Below are positions 43,889 through 52,656 of a stretch of 64,000 bases of DNA, piece after piece. Within the stretch, counting starts at the first letter, position 1. Every line of letters starts with the position of its first letter. This DNA comes from JALYXS01 sp051003795 (lineage in GTDB: Bacteria; Acidobacteriota; Terriglobia; Bryobacterales; Bryobacteraceae). Under the pieces are notes generated by a model. That model was not told where the DNA came from, ran no database searches, and saw only the letters and a list, made by a program, of their open reading frames with translations. The translations under genes and the position numbers were made by a program. The stretch is taken from assembly GCA_051003795.1 (NCBI GenBank), contig JBPCKZ010000216.1, positions 1-64,000 of the forward strand, in the 5' to 3' direction.

Positions 43889-46237
43889 ATGGACTTACGC
43901 GCGGGTTCCCTAGATTTCTCACTACCACTCAGCGGGAGCGGTCCACGAACTGCTTCCGCGACTGTTGTCTTTCCCCGTACGGTGAACACGGCAGTAGCCG
44001 GACTTACCGGATACGCGGCCGAATACAGTGGTGGAAACGACCACCACGTGGGCTTGCTCGAAATCAAGCTGGATACTACGGTCAATGACAATACTGTAAC
44101 CGTTGATGGTAAACTTGGCTTGCGTGACTGGTCTGGTAATTGGGACGACGAATATGATGGCAGCATCGACTTCGTCGTAGTTGCCGATCTTGTGCCTGTC
44201 GCCACCCCTCCGCCTCGTGGCGACCTTAGTGTTACCGGCATGGAAGTGAATCAGGCTGTGCAATTCTTCCGTAGCGCCAGTTTTCTCGACCCTGCGAACG
44301 TCCGGCCCGATAATTCGATCTTTCTGATCGCTCGCAAGAATACCGGCGTGCGTGTTTACCTGGACTGGGATTCGTCGGCAGGGCTTCCGCCAATCGCAAA
44401 CTTGACGGGTCAACTTACGGTCGAGACCAGCGGCGGCACGGTCGTGCTCAAACCCATCAATCCCGGCCAAGCGATTACGCCGAAACCTGCTACGCAGATT
44501 AATCAGGCCCTGGCGAACGATACGCTGAATTTCCTGCTTCCGGCGGCTCAGTCGGTGGGAACCGTCACCGTCAGTTGCCAGGTGTGGGACCAAGCTGCGC
44601 CGGGTTCGAAAAGTGCCGCGTTCACGCGCACTTTGGTATTCGTCCAAGTCCCTCCGCTGAACTTTTTCCTGGTGGGTGTAAACCTCACAAACATTCCCGT
44701 TGCCGCTCCCACGCAAGCGCAGATTTCGGCCGCGCTCTCATCCTTCCTGGTTAAGGTTTACCCGCGCGGTGACATTCTACAGACAGGATTTACAACGATC
44801 AACTTCGGCGAAACCGTCACGGGCCCTTCCAGCAGCGGCTGCACCAGCGGATTTAACGATTTGCTCGAGAATCTGGAAGACTTGGGCGGCGACTCGGGTA
44901 ACCTCATCTTTGGCGGCCTTCCCACTCCCCCGGGCGGCATTCCCGCCGGCGTCATCGGTTGTAACGAGTCGCTTGGTGACGGGGTCGGGACTGCCTTCAT
45001 CGCTTTTCCTTCTGCGATGGCGCACGAAATGGCCCATGCCCTAGGGCGAGACCACTCCGATACCGACTCGAACTACCCGCACTATGACAGTTTTCCCACT
45101 TCGAGTATCGGCGTCTTCGGGTTCGATCCAACCACCAACACGGTTTTTAATCCGGCTTCTGTCCAGGACTTCATGAACTCCTCCGTGCCAGCCACTCCGT
45201 GGGTCAGCCCGTACACGTATCAGGCGCTCCTTGGTGGCCCGTTGGGCGCTCCTGGTCCGGGAGGGCCGCAGCTCTACCCGCACGGGAAGGTCATGACCTT
45301 GTTCTTGGGGTTCAGCATTGACCGCAAGCGTAAGGTGACCAGGCGGCCGTCTTTTCACTATAAGGCCCCGTTTCAATGGAAAAGCGGATGCAAGTCGGAC
45401 TTCATAGTTGAGTTTCTGGATGCGGATCGGCATGTCCTGGACTGTGCTCCGCTGCACTGCCGGTGCACCGACCACGCGTGCCGCTGCTGGCCCAAAGTGT
45501 TACGCGATGCGATTCCTCTGCCGGCGGGCGCCAAGTGGCTCCTGGTCTGGGAGGACGACAAGCAGCTTTATGAAGAAGAAATCCCCGACTCTCCCAAGGT
45601 CGAGGTCACTGGCACGGAATTGCAAAAAGATGGCCTGTTACTGAAATGGACTTCGGACGCCAAGGAACCTTGGTATCTTGTGCATTGGTTCGACAGGAAA
45701 CATGAGGTCTTCCGCGGGGTGGCGCCTCGGCTTCAAGGTACCTCGTTGCTAATACCGCGGGCGCTGTTCGCCGACGGGCCTCGACTGGAAGTGTGCGTCC
45801 TGGCCACCTCGGGCATCGCAACGGGACGGGCTTGCGGCGAAGTCAGCCTCGGCGATTATCAGCCCCAGGCCCCTGGCATCGGGCTCGCCGGAGTTGACCC
45901 TGCCCAACCAGATCCCAAACCGATACCGTGTGTCATTACCGCCCAGGTTACCGACGCAGCCGGACGCCAAGCGGCGAGCAGTTACATTACGTGGTACCGC
46001 GAGGGAGCAGCAATCGCCCGAGGCGGCCAGCTCGATCTGCGTTCCCTCAGTATGGGCACGCACGTCGTACGTGCTGTCGTGCGTGGATACGGCGGTCGGC
46101 TCGTCGCGCGCTCTTGGGTCATCCAGAGGACCCCGGCAGGATGCCTGCTCCTCAGCACTATGTGCGATCCCCCGCCTAAGGGCGTTCCCGATCCTCATCC
46201 CCATCCGCATCCGGAACCGCCACCCTGTGATCACTAA
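43889..46237 (+). CDS. Metzincin-like metalloprotease with N-terminal lectin-like domain
   Basis: 782 aa; GAGAGAGGG precedes the ATG. No classical signal peptide is visible. Residues about 20-105 form a domain with AEYSGGNDHHVGLLEIKL and GLRDWSGNWDDEYDG, repeated in the next gene; it loosely recalls H-type lectin folds. The zinc site HEMAHALGRDH (H379, E380, H383, H389) fits HExxHxxGxxH, with a candidate Met-turn at M429 (DFMNSS). A Cys-rich patch (about 505-545), an Fn3/Ig-like region and a His/Pro tail (PHPHPHPEPPP) follow. Predicted role: a cell-surface or exported protease; target unknown. It is the main cargo of the tRNA-Val cassette. Confidence 0.7.
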   Translation: MDLRAGSLDFSLPLSGSGPRTASATVVFPRTVNTAVAGLTGYAAEYSGGNDHHVGLLEIKLDTTVNDNTVTVDGKLGLRDWSGNWDDEYDGSIDFVVVADLVPVATPPPRGDLSVTGMEVNQAVQFFRSASFLDPANVRPDNSIFLIARKNTGVRVYLDWDSSAGLPPIANLTGQLTVETSGGTVVLKPINPGQAITPKPATQINQALANDTLNFLLPAAQSVGTVTVSCQVWDQAAPGSKSAAFTRTLVFVQVPPLNFFLVGVNLTNIPVAAPTQAQISAALSSFLVKVYPRGDILQTGFTTINFGETVTGPSSSGCTSGFNDLLENLEDLGGDSGNLIFGGLPTPPGGIPAGVIGCNESLGDGVGTAFIAFPSAMAHEMAHALGRDHSDTDSNYPHYDSFPTSSIGVFGFDPTTNTVFNPASVQDFMNSSVPATPWVSPYTYQALLGGPLGAPGPGGPQLYPHGKVMTLFLGFSIDRKRKVTRRPSFHYKAPFQWKSGCKSDFIVEFLDADRHVLDCAPLHCRCTDHACRCWPKVLRDAIPLPAGAKWLLVWEDDKQLYEEEIPDSPKVEVTGTELQKDGLLLKWTSDAKEPWYLVHWFDRKHEVFRGVAPRLQGTSLLIPRALFADGPRLEVCVLATSGIATGRACGEVSLGDYQPQAPGIGLAGVDPAQPDPKPIPCVITAQVTDAAGRQAASSYITWYREGAAIARGGQLDLRSLSMGTHVVRAVVRGYGGRLVARSWVIQRTPAGCLLLSTMCDPPPKGVPDPHPHPHPEPPPCDH

Positions 46238-46249
46238 GGAGGAAGAGTT

Positions 46250-46558
46250 ATGCAAATCGTAAACAGTTCTCAGTCCTTCCCGAACATCTCCGGCTTCGGG
46301 CCTCAAGTGAGTACAACCACCGTGGTAATGCCATTTTCCGTAACGAACGCGACAGCCATTCTGACGGGGTTCCTCGCGGAATACAGTGGCAATAACGATC
46401 ACCACCTCGGCCAGCTTGACGTGCAGGTCGCGGTTCCGCCGGGAGGAGTGAATGGAACTGCGGTCACGGTGAACATTACCTATGGCCTCCGCGACTGGTC
46501 GGGAAATTGGGACGATCAGTACGACGGAACGGTTTTCTTCTCCGTAATTGGGGAATGA
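46250..46558 (+). CDS. Stand-alone copy of the metzincin N-terminal domain
   Basis: 102 aa, with a strong AAGGAGG site starting at the upstream stop codon, so it is translated with the protease. It aligns along its whole length with residues about 5-102 of the protease: AEYSGNNDHHLGQLDVQV and GLRDWSGNWDDQYDG. The shared residues (NDHH, WSGNWDD, YDG) are strongly conserved while the rest differs, so this is an old duplication under constraint, not a recent copy. It may bind the same ligand as the protease domain, or cap or inhibit it. I do not recognise a named family. Confidence 0.75.
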   Translation: MQIVNSSQSFPNISGFGPQVSTTTVVMPFSVTNATAILTGFLAEYSGNNDHHLGQLDVQVAVPPGGVNGTAVTVNITYGLRDWSGNWDDQYDGTVFFSVIGE

Positions 46559-46972
46559 TGTGAAGCTGTGCCGCCGAAGGATAGAACCGACCCGCCGCCC
46601 TTCGTTGGTCGACATCGACCGGGCAATTCTGTTTCTGCCAAGGGCCTCAGGCGTTCTACCCGCACACTATACTTCGCAGCCAACTTGTCGATTTCAGCCG
46701 CGATTTGACCCGCGCGCGTTGCGTCAGTGATAACTTCCTCCGGCGTCATTGTTCACATCATATTCCAGAAGGGCCGGGCTTCCGAGTCGGCAGCGCGGTT
46801 GCTGATCGTGGGCTTGGGTCTTGTGACGCGGTTTGTGACGTAAGTGCCTCTGGAACCCCCTGATTTACCGCTAGATATGGAGCGTCACGGCCTGCTACGT
46901 TTGCCCGGAAGTCACTGAAAAGATAGCCTTTGATGACAACCGGCGACCCGGCGTGACAGCCCGGTCCTTCAA
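46559..46972. other. 414-bp stretch at the right end of the cassette; no clear gene
   Basis: No clear gene. A minus-strand frame (46749 down to 46516) has a plausible helical start (MTPEEVITDATRAGQIAAE) but no ribosome site, and runs into the end of the 102-aa gene, so I do not call it. No recombinase remnant is recognised. Confidence 0.4.
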
Positions 46973-47017
46973 TTCACACGCAGGAGGCCGCAGGTTCGAG
47001 TCCTGCCGCGCCCACCA
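46973..47017 (+). repeat. Right direct repeat (attR-like), displaced tRNA-Val 3' half
   Basis: 44 of 45 bases match tRNA-Val positions 43301-43345, from the anticodon loop to CCA. The 5' half of a tRNA is absent, so it is not a functional tRNA. Confidence 0.9.
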
Positions 47018-47079
47018 GTGTTTCAATTTTTGCGAGCATTTCCGCACGGGCTTCCTCCGCCGCGGATCCACCCCATGAT

Positions 47080-50000
47080 TCAGCGCGTTGCCGTGAGCGG
47101 GTCGAGCAACTTCTCCCGCACGTATTTCAGAACGGCGCCCGCGGTGGCCGGTACGTCCATCGGCAGTCGAAGCACGCCCGCTGGCGTGAACTGCGCGTCG
47201 CGAGCCGCGCTCACCAACTCCATCAGCCTGCCGGCGTCCACGCGCGTTTCCTTGTGGAACTTGATATTCAGCACGTTGCCGCGCCGGTCCACCGTTTCGA
47301 TGCCGATCTTCTCCGCCGCGGTCTTCAATCCGGAGTACTCAAGGAGGTTGCGAACCTCCTCCGGCACGGGGCCATAACGATCCTCAAGTTCCTTCTCCAC
47401 CTTTTCGCGTTCGGCGGCGTCGCCCGCGGTCGCGATGCGTTTGTAAGCCCGCAATCTCTGATTCTCGTCGGCAATATAATTCGACGGGACGCGAATATCG
47501 AGGCCCAGATTGAGCGAGGAATGAATTTCCGGCGCAACCTCCTCGCCCTTCAGCTCGCGGACCGTATCTTCGAGCATGCGAACGTACATGTCGAAGCCGA
47601 CGGTATTGATGTGCCCGTGCTGCTCGCCGCCGAGCAGGTTGCCCGCGCCGCGCAGCTCCAGATCGAGGGCGGCGATCTTGAAACCCGCGCCCAAATCACT
47701 GAATTCCTTGAGCGCCGCGAGCCGCTTGCGCGCGATTTCAGTAAGCTCGGCGTGTTCCGGAACCAGCAGGTAAGCATAGGCGCGGCGGTTCGACCGGCCC
47801 ACGCGCCCGCGAAGCTGGTACAGCTCGGAAAGACCATACCGCTCCGCGTTCTCAATGATCATCGTGTTCGCGAGCGGAATATCCAACCCGTTTTCAACAA
47901 TGGTCGTGCAGACAAAAATATCGTTCTCATGGCGCACGAACCGGTACATCGCCTTTTCGAGTTCCGATTCCGCCATCTGGCCGTGGCCGACGCCAATCCG
48001 CGCTCCGGGTATTAATTCCTGCAGCATCGAGGCGCGCGCCCAGATGGAATCCACGCGATTGTGGACGAAATAGACCTGCCCGCCGCGCGCGAGTTCCAGT
48101 TCGATGGCCGACTTGATGAGATCGGGTTGAAAGGGCGCGACCACCGTTTGAATCGCGAGACGGTCCTTCGGCGGAGTCTCGATCACGGACATATCGCGCA
48201 TGCCCAGAAGCGACATGTGCAGCGTGCGCGGGATTGGCGTAGCGCTCATCGTGAGCACGTCCACGCTGCGCTTGAGCTGCTTCAGCCGTTCTTTGTGTTT
48301 CACGCCGAAACGCTGCTCTTCGTCGACGATCACCAAGCCGAGGTCCTTGAACTCGACGTCCTGTGAAAGAATTCGATGCGTGCCGATCGCGATATCGACC
48401 TTTCCCTCCCCAACCTCCGAGACGATCGCCTTCAGTTCCTTGGGCGAGCGGAAGCGGCTCAACATTTCGACGCGCACGGGGAACGATTGAAAGCGGCGCT
48501 TGAACGTCTCAAAATGTTGGAACGCGAGAACCGTCGTGGGTGCCAGCACGGCCACTTGTTTGCCATCGCCCAACGCCTTGAAGGCGGCCCGCATCACCAC
48601 TTCGGTCTTGCCGAAACCCACGTCGCCGCAAAGCAGCCGGTCCATCGGCTGCCGGCTTTCCATGTCGCGCTTGATGTCCTGGATCGCGCTCTTTTGATCG
48701 CGCGTCTCGGTGAATTCGAACGCATCCTCGAATTCGCGCTGCCAGTTGCTATCGGACGAGAAGCCAAATCCTTCGGCCATCTTTCGCGATGCGTAGAGCT
48801 TCAACAACTCCTCGGCCATGTCGCGCATCTTGGCCTTGACCCGTGTCTTGGTGCGATCCCAAGTCGCGCCGCCCATGCGGTCGAGAGCGGGCGCGCCCTC
48901 GCCCGCGCCGCGGAATCGCTGCACCAGGTCCATGCGCGTGAGCGGCACGTAGAGCTTGCTGCCGCCCGCGTACTCGAGCAGCATGTAATCGCCCTTCGCT
49001 TCCCCTTGCGAGATTTCACGCAGCCCGAGAAAGCGCGCGATGCCATGTTCGACGTGGACGACGTAATCGCCCGGCTTCAGATCGAACTGGTCGGCGGAAA
49101 ACGTGCTGAGATGCGATTTTGTTCCCGGCTTGGCGACCATGTCCGAGGAATCGAACAGGTCTTCGGAGCCGAAGATTGCGAGCCGCGCATCGTTCAGAAC
49201 AGTTCCCCGAGCCACGGCCCCGCGAATCAGATAAATGCTGGCGAGCGATCCCGCCATGTACGCGCGACCGGTGAGATATTCGGGCGTGCCGTCCGATGAA
49301 TCGAGGCCAAGCTGATACGCGACGCCGTATTCGTTGAATATGTCGGCAATGCGCTCGATTTCTCCCGAGGTTCGCGCGAAAAAGGCCACCCGCAGGCCCG
49401 ATTCGACCAGCGTGCGCGCTTCCGCGATGGCGGCTTGCACGTTGCCGTGAAACGCCATGGATGGTCTTGTCGAGATGTGGAGCGCGTCCCGGACGCCCGA
49501 TAAATCCAGCTCGCGGAGCTCGATCTCGGATGTTCCGGCAGCGCGGTCGCGAAGCTCGTCCCACTCGAGAAAAGTTTTTTCCGGAGGACAGGCCGATTTC
49601 CGTTCCGGATCCCGCAGCCGCTTCCACAGCCGCTCCGAGGCGCCGCGAGCGAGCTCCGGCTCATCCCACAGCACGATGGGACCCGGCAGCAGCGAAAACA
49701 ACGATGCCGTGCGTTCCCGGACCAGAGGCGCCAGCAGCTCCCACCCGGCGCCGGGCGGCGCGCCGAGGCGCTCCGCGAGTTGGGATATCAACTCCGGGGA
49801 TCGCTGGTATTCCGTTAGCGGCAACAGCGTGCACTCGCCGGCTTTCAGAACGGAGCGCTGCGATTCCACATCGAACCGGCGAATGGATTCGATCTCGTCG
49901 CCGAATAGCTCGATGCGCACCGGCTTCGCTTCCGGTGAATACACATCGAGGATGCCGCCGCGGATCGAATACTCGCCCACCATTTCGACCGGCTCGCGCT

Positions 50001-50520
50001 TCTCGTATCCGACGCTTGAAAGGTGCGAGATGAGACCTTCGAGCGGGATTTCATCGCCCACTCGCAGCGTCTGCGCAAGCTGACGGTAGAATTCGCCCGG
50101 CTCGATCCGAAGAAGAGCGGAAGCGATGGGCGTGACCGTAATCGGGACCTTTTCGGAAGCGAGACGCCACAATGCAATCGCCCGCTCTTCCAGAATTTCC
50201 GCGTGCGGCGACATGCCCTGCCCGGGTAGAACGTCGAGCGCGGGCAGCAGTTGCGGCCCCGAGCGGTCGCGCCCCGAAACCAAAAGGTGGAAGAACGTGT
50301 CGATCGCTTCGAAGAGCGTTTCCGCTTGCTGGTTGCCTTCGACCACGATCAGCAATGGTTTTTCAGTCACTTGCCAGAGCAGCACGGCATAGATGGCCTT
50401 GGCGGCGGTGGTCAATCCCGAGAGGCTGGTTTTGCCGGATCGCAGATGCCGGACCAGATCCTGGAATGCGGGATGACGGTTGAGATTGAGGAAAAGCTCG
50501 CGAATCGAGGGGTGGACCAA
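47080..50520 (-). CDS. mfd: Transcription-repair coupling factor Mfd
   Basis: 1146 aa. The UvrB-like N-terminus (LLPALDVLPGQGMSPHAEIL, GGILDVYSPEAKPVRIELFG) and the RNA-polymerase-interaction domain (LKPGDYVVHVEHGIARFLGL) are followed by the helicase motors: GDVGFGKTEVVMRAAFKAL (Walker A), VIVDEEQRFGVKHKE (DEEQ box), TMSATPIPRTLHMSLLGMRD and the RecG-like GRVGRSNRRAYAYLL. A C-terminal TRCF domain ends it. It removes stalled RNA polymerase and recruits UvrA. It is the first gene right of the tRNA-Val cassette. Confidence 0.97.
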   Translation of the reverse strand: MVHPSIRELFLNLNRHPAFQDLVRHLRSGKTSLSGLTTAAKAIYAVLLWQVTEKPLLIVVEGNQQAETLFEAIDTFFHLLVSGRDRSGPQLLPALDVLPGQGMSPHAEILEERAIALWRLASEKVPITVTPIASALLRIEPGEFYRQLAQTLRVGDEIPLEGLISHLSSVGYEKREPVEMVGEYSIRGGILDVYSPEAKPVRIELFGDEIESIRRFDVESQRSVLKAGECTLLPLTEYQRSPELISQLAERLGAPPGAGWELLAPLVRERTASLFSLLPGPIVLWDEPELARGASERLWKRLRDPERKSACPPEKTFLEWDELRDRAAGTSEIELRELDLSGVRDALHISTRPSMAFHGNVQAAIAEARTLVESGLRVAFFARTSGEIERIADIFNEYGVAYQLGLDSSDGTPEYLTGRAYMAGSLASIYLIRGAVARGTVLNDARLAIFGSEDLFDSSDMVAKPGTKSHLSTFSADQFDLKPGDYVVHVEHGIARFLGLREISQGEAKGDYMLLEYAGGSKLYVPLTRMDLVQRFRGAGEGAPALDRMGGATWDRTKTRVKAKMRDMAEELLKLYASRKMAEGFGFSSDSNWQREFEDAFEFTETRDQKSAIQDIKRDMESRQPMDRLLCGDVGFGKTEVVMRAAFKALGDGKQVAVLAPTTVLAFQHFETFKRRFQSFPVRVEMLSRFRSPKELKAIVSEVGEGKVDIAIGTHRILSQDVEFKDLGLVIVDEEQRFGVKHKERLKQLKRSVDVLTMSATPIPRTLHMSLLGMRDMSVIETPPKDRLAIQTVVAPFQPDLIKSAIELELARGGQVYFVHNRVDSIWARASMLQELIPGARIGVGHGQMAESELEKAMYRFVRHENDIFVCTTIVENGLDIPLANTMIIENAERYGLSELYQLRGRVGRSNRRAYAYLLVPEHAELTEIARKRLAALKEFSDLGAGFKIAALDLELRGAGNLLGGEQHGHINTVGFDMYVRMLEDTVRELKGEEVAPEIHSSLNLGLDIRVPSNYIADENQRLRAYKRIATAGDAAEREKVEKELEDRYGPVPEEVRNLLEYSGLKTAAEKIGIETVDRRGNVLNIKFHKETRVDAGRLMELVSAARDAQFTPAGVLRLPMDVPATAGAVLKYVREKLLDPLTATR

Positions 50521-50538
50521 GGCGGTTATCGCGCGGGC

Positions 50539-51006
50539 TTAACGCAACATTATGCTTTCGAGGATGCCGGTCGTCGAGTAGCCCGGCTCGAGCGCGACGG
50601 TGAGAACTTGGCCGCCCGCCGCTTCAACTTCTTCCCGTCCCGCGATAAAGTGAGCCCAATCCGCGCCTTTGATCAGGATGTCCGGGAGCACGGCGGCGAT
50701 CAGTTCCCGCGGAGTGTCTTCATCGAAAAGCGTAACCGCATCGACGGCTTCGAGGCCGCAGGCAAGCTCCGCTCGCTGCGATTCGGGAATCATCGGGCGC
50801 GAGGGACCTTTGATGCGCTGTACACTCGCATCGGTGTTGAGCGCGAGTATGAGAAGGTCTCCGAGAGATCGCGCTTTTTCGAGCAAGCGTATGTGGCCGG
50901 GGTGCAGCAGATCGTAGCAGCCGTTCGTGAAAACCACAGTCTTGCCCGCGGACTTCCATGCGGCTCGCGCGACGATCAGTTCCGATCTGCCGTAGAGCTT
51001 TCCCAA
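50539..51006 (-). CDS. rfaE2: D-glycero-beta-D-manno-heptose-1-phosphate adenylyltransferase
   Basis: 155 aa. The cytidylyltransferase-type fold has VVFTNGCYDLLHPGHIRLLE (HxGH) and the C-terminal GYSTTGILESI, equivalent to the nucleotidyltransferase half of HldE. It makes ADP-heptose for lipopolysaccharide. It is only 18 bp from mfd on the same strand, and the kinase half is not in the window. Confidence 0.9.
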   Translation of the reverse strand: MGKLYGRSELIVARAAWKSAGKTVVFTNGCYDLLHPGHIRLLEKARSLGDLLILALNTDASVQRIKGPSRPMIPESQRAELACGLEAVDAVTLFDEDTPRELIAAVLPDILIKGADWAHFIAGREEVEAAGGQVLTVALEPGYSTTGILESIMLR

Positions 51007-51010
51007 GCTC

Positions 51011-51304
51011 TCAAGCCGCTTTGAAACGTTCGCGGCAGTCGACGGAGCAGAAATAGATCACTTCGCCGTTAACCGTCTTATTCAGCGAACTGTCGATCGG
51101 GATAAACGTTCCGCAAACGGGATCTTTGCGAAGTTCCCGGCCGGCGGCGGGCGATCCGGCGAAGCCGCTCCGCTCCGGCGCTCGCGGCTCTGGAAATTGG
51201 GCCGGCTGCATTGCCGAACGGGCTAATTTCACCAGGAACCCGATCAGATAGCGCAGGACACCGAAAATCACCAGCAGCCGAATAATGAAAAATGCAAAAC
51301 GCAT
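51011..51304 (-). CDS. Small membrane-anchored YHS-like protein
   Basis: 97 aa from the Met at 51304 (a GTG at 51316 is in frame). One N-terminal membrane helix (FAFFIIRLLVIFGVLRYLIG) is followed by a Pro/Ala-rich linker and a metal-binding-type YHS/TRASH domain (DPVCGTFIPIDSSL ... FCSVDCRERF). Such domains bind metals or act near them. It is 4 bp upstream of rfaE2 on the same strand. Function unknown. Confidence 0.7.
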   Translation of the reverse strand: MRFAFFIIRLLVIFGVLRYLIGFLVKLARSAMQPAQFPEPRAPERSGFAGSPAAGRELRKDPVCGTFIPIDSSLNKTVNGEVIYFCSVDCRERFKAA

Positions 51305-51334
51305 AACATGGGGCACCCCGGCCCCGCGATACTC

Positions 51335-52495
51335 TTACTTCTTCCGGCCTTTTTTGGCGGGTTCCGGCTTCGCGTCGGGATTGACGTACTTGGTCGCGAC
51401 TTTCGAATCCATCGTGGAGAGCATGCCCTTCGCGGATTCCGCGAAAGGTCCGTTCGGTTTCAATTGAAGATATTTTTCGAGCGCCTCTTGCGTTCCGGGG
51501 ACCGGCGTCACTTTGCCATCGGCAGCCACTTGAGCTTTCGAAATGAGATAGACGCCGTATTGATATTGCGCGTCGGCGTAATCGGGGTCGAGTTCGATGG
51601 CCTTCTTGAACGCCACGCCGGCCGGTTCCAGTTGATTCGTGTTTACCAGCACCGCGCCAAGATTATAGTAATATCGGCCCGCGCCCTTCGGATCGATCTG
51701 GGCGGCTTTCGTCAAAGCCTCTTCCGCTTCGGGTATTTTCTTGTCCTTGGCCAAAGCCAGAGCGTAATTGTTGTAATAGGCGGCTTCGTCGGGTTTGATC
51801 TCAATGGCCTTCTTGTAGGCGTCCAGCCCTTGCTGCCGGATCGGTTCGGCGTCGGCGCCGGTTTTGGTGGATGCCTGCCCCATGTACGCCTCGGCCAATT
51901 GCGCCCAAACGACATTCTGCTTGGGATCCATGTCGCTCGCCTTCTTCAGGTTTTCGACAGCCGCATCGTATTGCTTGTTTTCGAGAGCCGTCTTGCCGTT
52001 GTTGAAAGCGTCGTTCAATTCCTTGTTCTTCGACATTTCCGCCGCGCGTGCCTTGTTGGCTTTTTCGAAAGCGGCTTTCGCTTCGGGCGTCATGTCGCGA
52101 GCCTGTTCTTTGGTCAGGGTGCCGGTCTCCGCGGCTTTAGCCAGCGCTTCCTGCTTCTCTTTCTGTTCGTGCAAATCGAAATTGATGGCAGTCGGATCGC
52201 CCAACTTGGTGCGGACGTTGTCCACCGAATCCTTCATCTGGCCGCCGACCTCGACGCTCACTTTGTAGGTGCCGAGCGGGAGGCCATAGTGCCCGTAGTG
52301 CCCCTTCTTATCGGTCTTGACGGTGTAGTTGCCTTTGATATCCTTGCGCTCCATCTTGACGACGGCGTCTTTGATGGGAGCTCCATCGGGGCCTTTCACG
52401 ATGCCTTCGAGCGCCGAAGTTTGCGCGAACGCCGATGAGGCAAGTAACAGAAAACCAGCGGCCGATACGGCCAAAGTCTTAAGGTTTACGGACAT
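51335..52495 (-). CDS. Secreted TPR-repeat protein with carboxypeptidase-like N-terminus
   Basis: 386 aa from the Met at 52495. The signal peptide is TLAVSAAGFLLLASSAFAQ. A regulatory-like beta-sandwich domain (GIVKGPDGAPIKDAVVKM) is followed by a charged helical linker and about four or five TPR units (DAFNNGKTALENKQYDAAVE, YYNNYALALAKDKKIPEAEE, YYYNLGAVLVNTNQLEPAGV), ending in a Lys-rich tail. It is probably periplasmic or outer-membrane associated and mediates protein assembly. No partner can be named. Confidence 0.8.
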   Translation of the reverse strand: MSVNLKTLAVSAAGFLLLASSAFAQTSALEGIVKGPDGAPIKDAVVKMERKDIKGNYTVKTDKKGHYGHYGLPLGTYKVSVEVGGQMKDSVDNVRTKLGDPTAINFDLHEQKEKQEALAKAAETGTLTKEQARDMTPEAKAAFEKANKARAAEMSKNKELNDAFNNGKTALENKQYDAAVENLKKASDMDPKQNVVWAQLAEAYMGQASTKTGADAEPIRQQGLDAYKKAIEIKPDEAAYYNNYALALAKDKKIPEAEEALTKAAQIDPKGAGRYYYNLGAVLVNTNQLEPAGVAFKKAIELDPDYADAQYQYGVYLISKAQVAADGKVTPVPGTQEALEKYLQLKPNGPFAESAKGMLSTMDSKVATKYVNPDAKPEPAKKGRKK

Positions 52496-52656
52496 AACGG
52501 GCGTACCTCTCGAGGATGATGTTTGCAATATAAGGATACTACAACGATGCCGGACGCAAGCTCATGCCGGCGTCTGGTGGCAAATTCATCGCGGGTCAAA
52601 AATTCCGGGATTGTTCGGCCGCTCGCACTTTGATTTACGTGGACATTAGCCTAAAT

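Larger units (their letters stand above)
43346..47017. mobile_element. 3.7-kb tRNA-Val cassette without an integrase
   Basis: A 44/45-bp direct repeat of the tRNA-Val 3' half brackets this segment, the signature of integration at the anticodon loop. Inside are a metzincin-like protease gene, a free copy of its N-terminal domain, and two non-coding stretches (43346-43888 and 46559-46972). I find no integrase, excisionase or transposase on either strand. The next chromosomal gene is mfd. It may be a cis-mobilisable remnant or a non-autonomous element served in trans. Confidence 0.65.

Noticed and set aside
46516..46749. 77-codon minus-strand frame at the end of the tRNA-Val cassette
   Set aside because: Plausible start but no ribosome site, and it runs into the conserved 102-aa gene.
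46973..47017. A second tRNA-Val gene
   Set aside because: Only the 3' half from the anticodon loop exists; no acceptor 5' strand or D-arm upstream.
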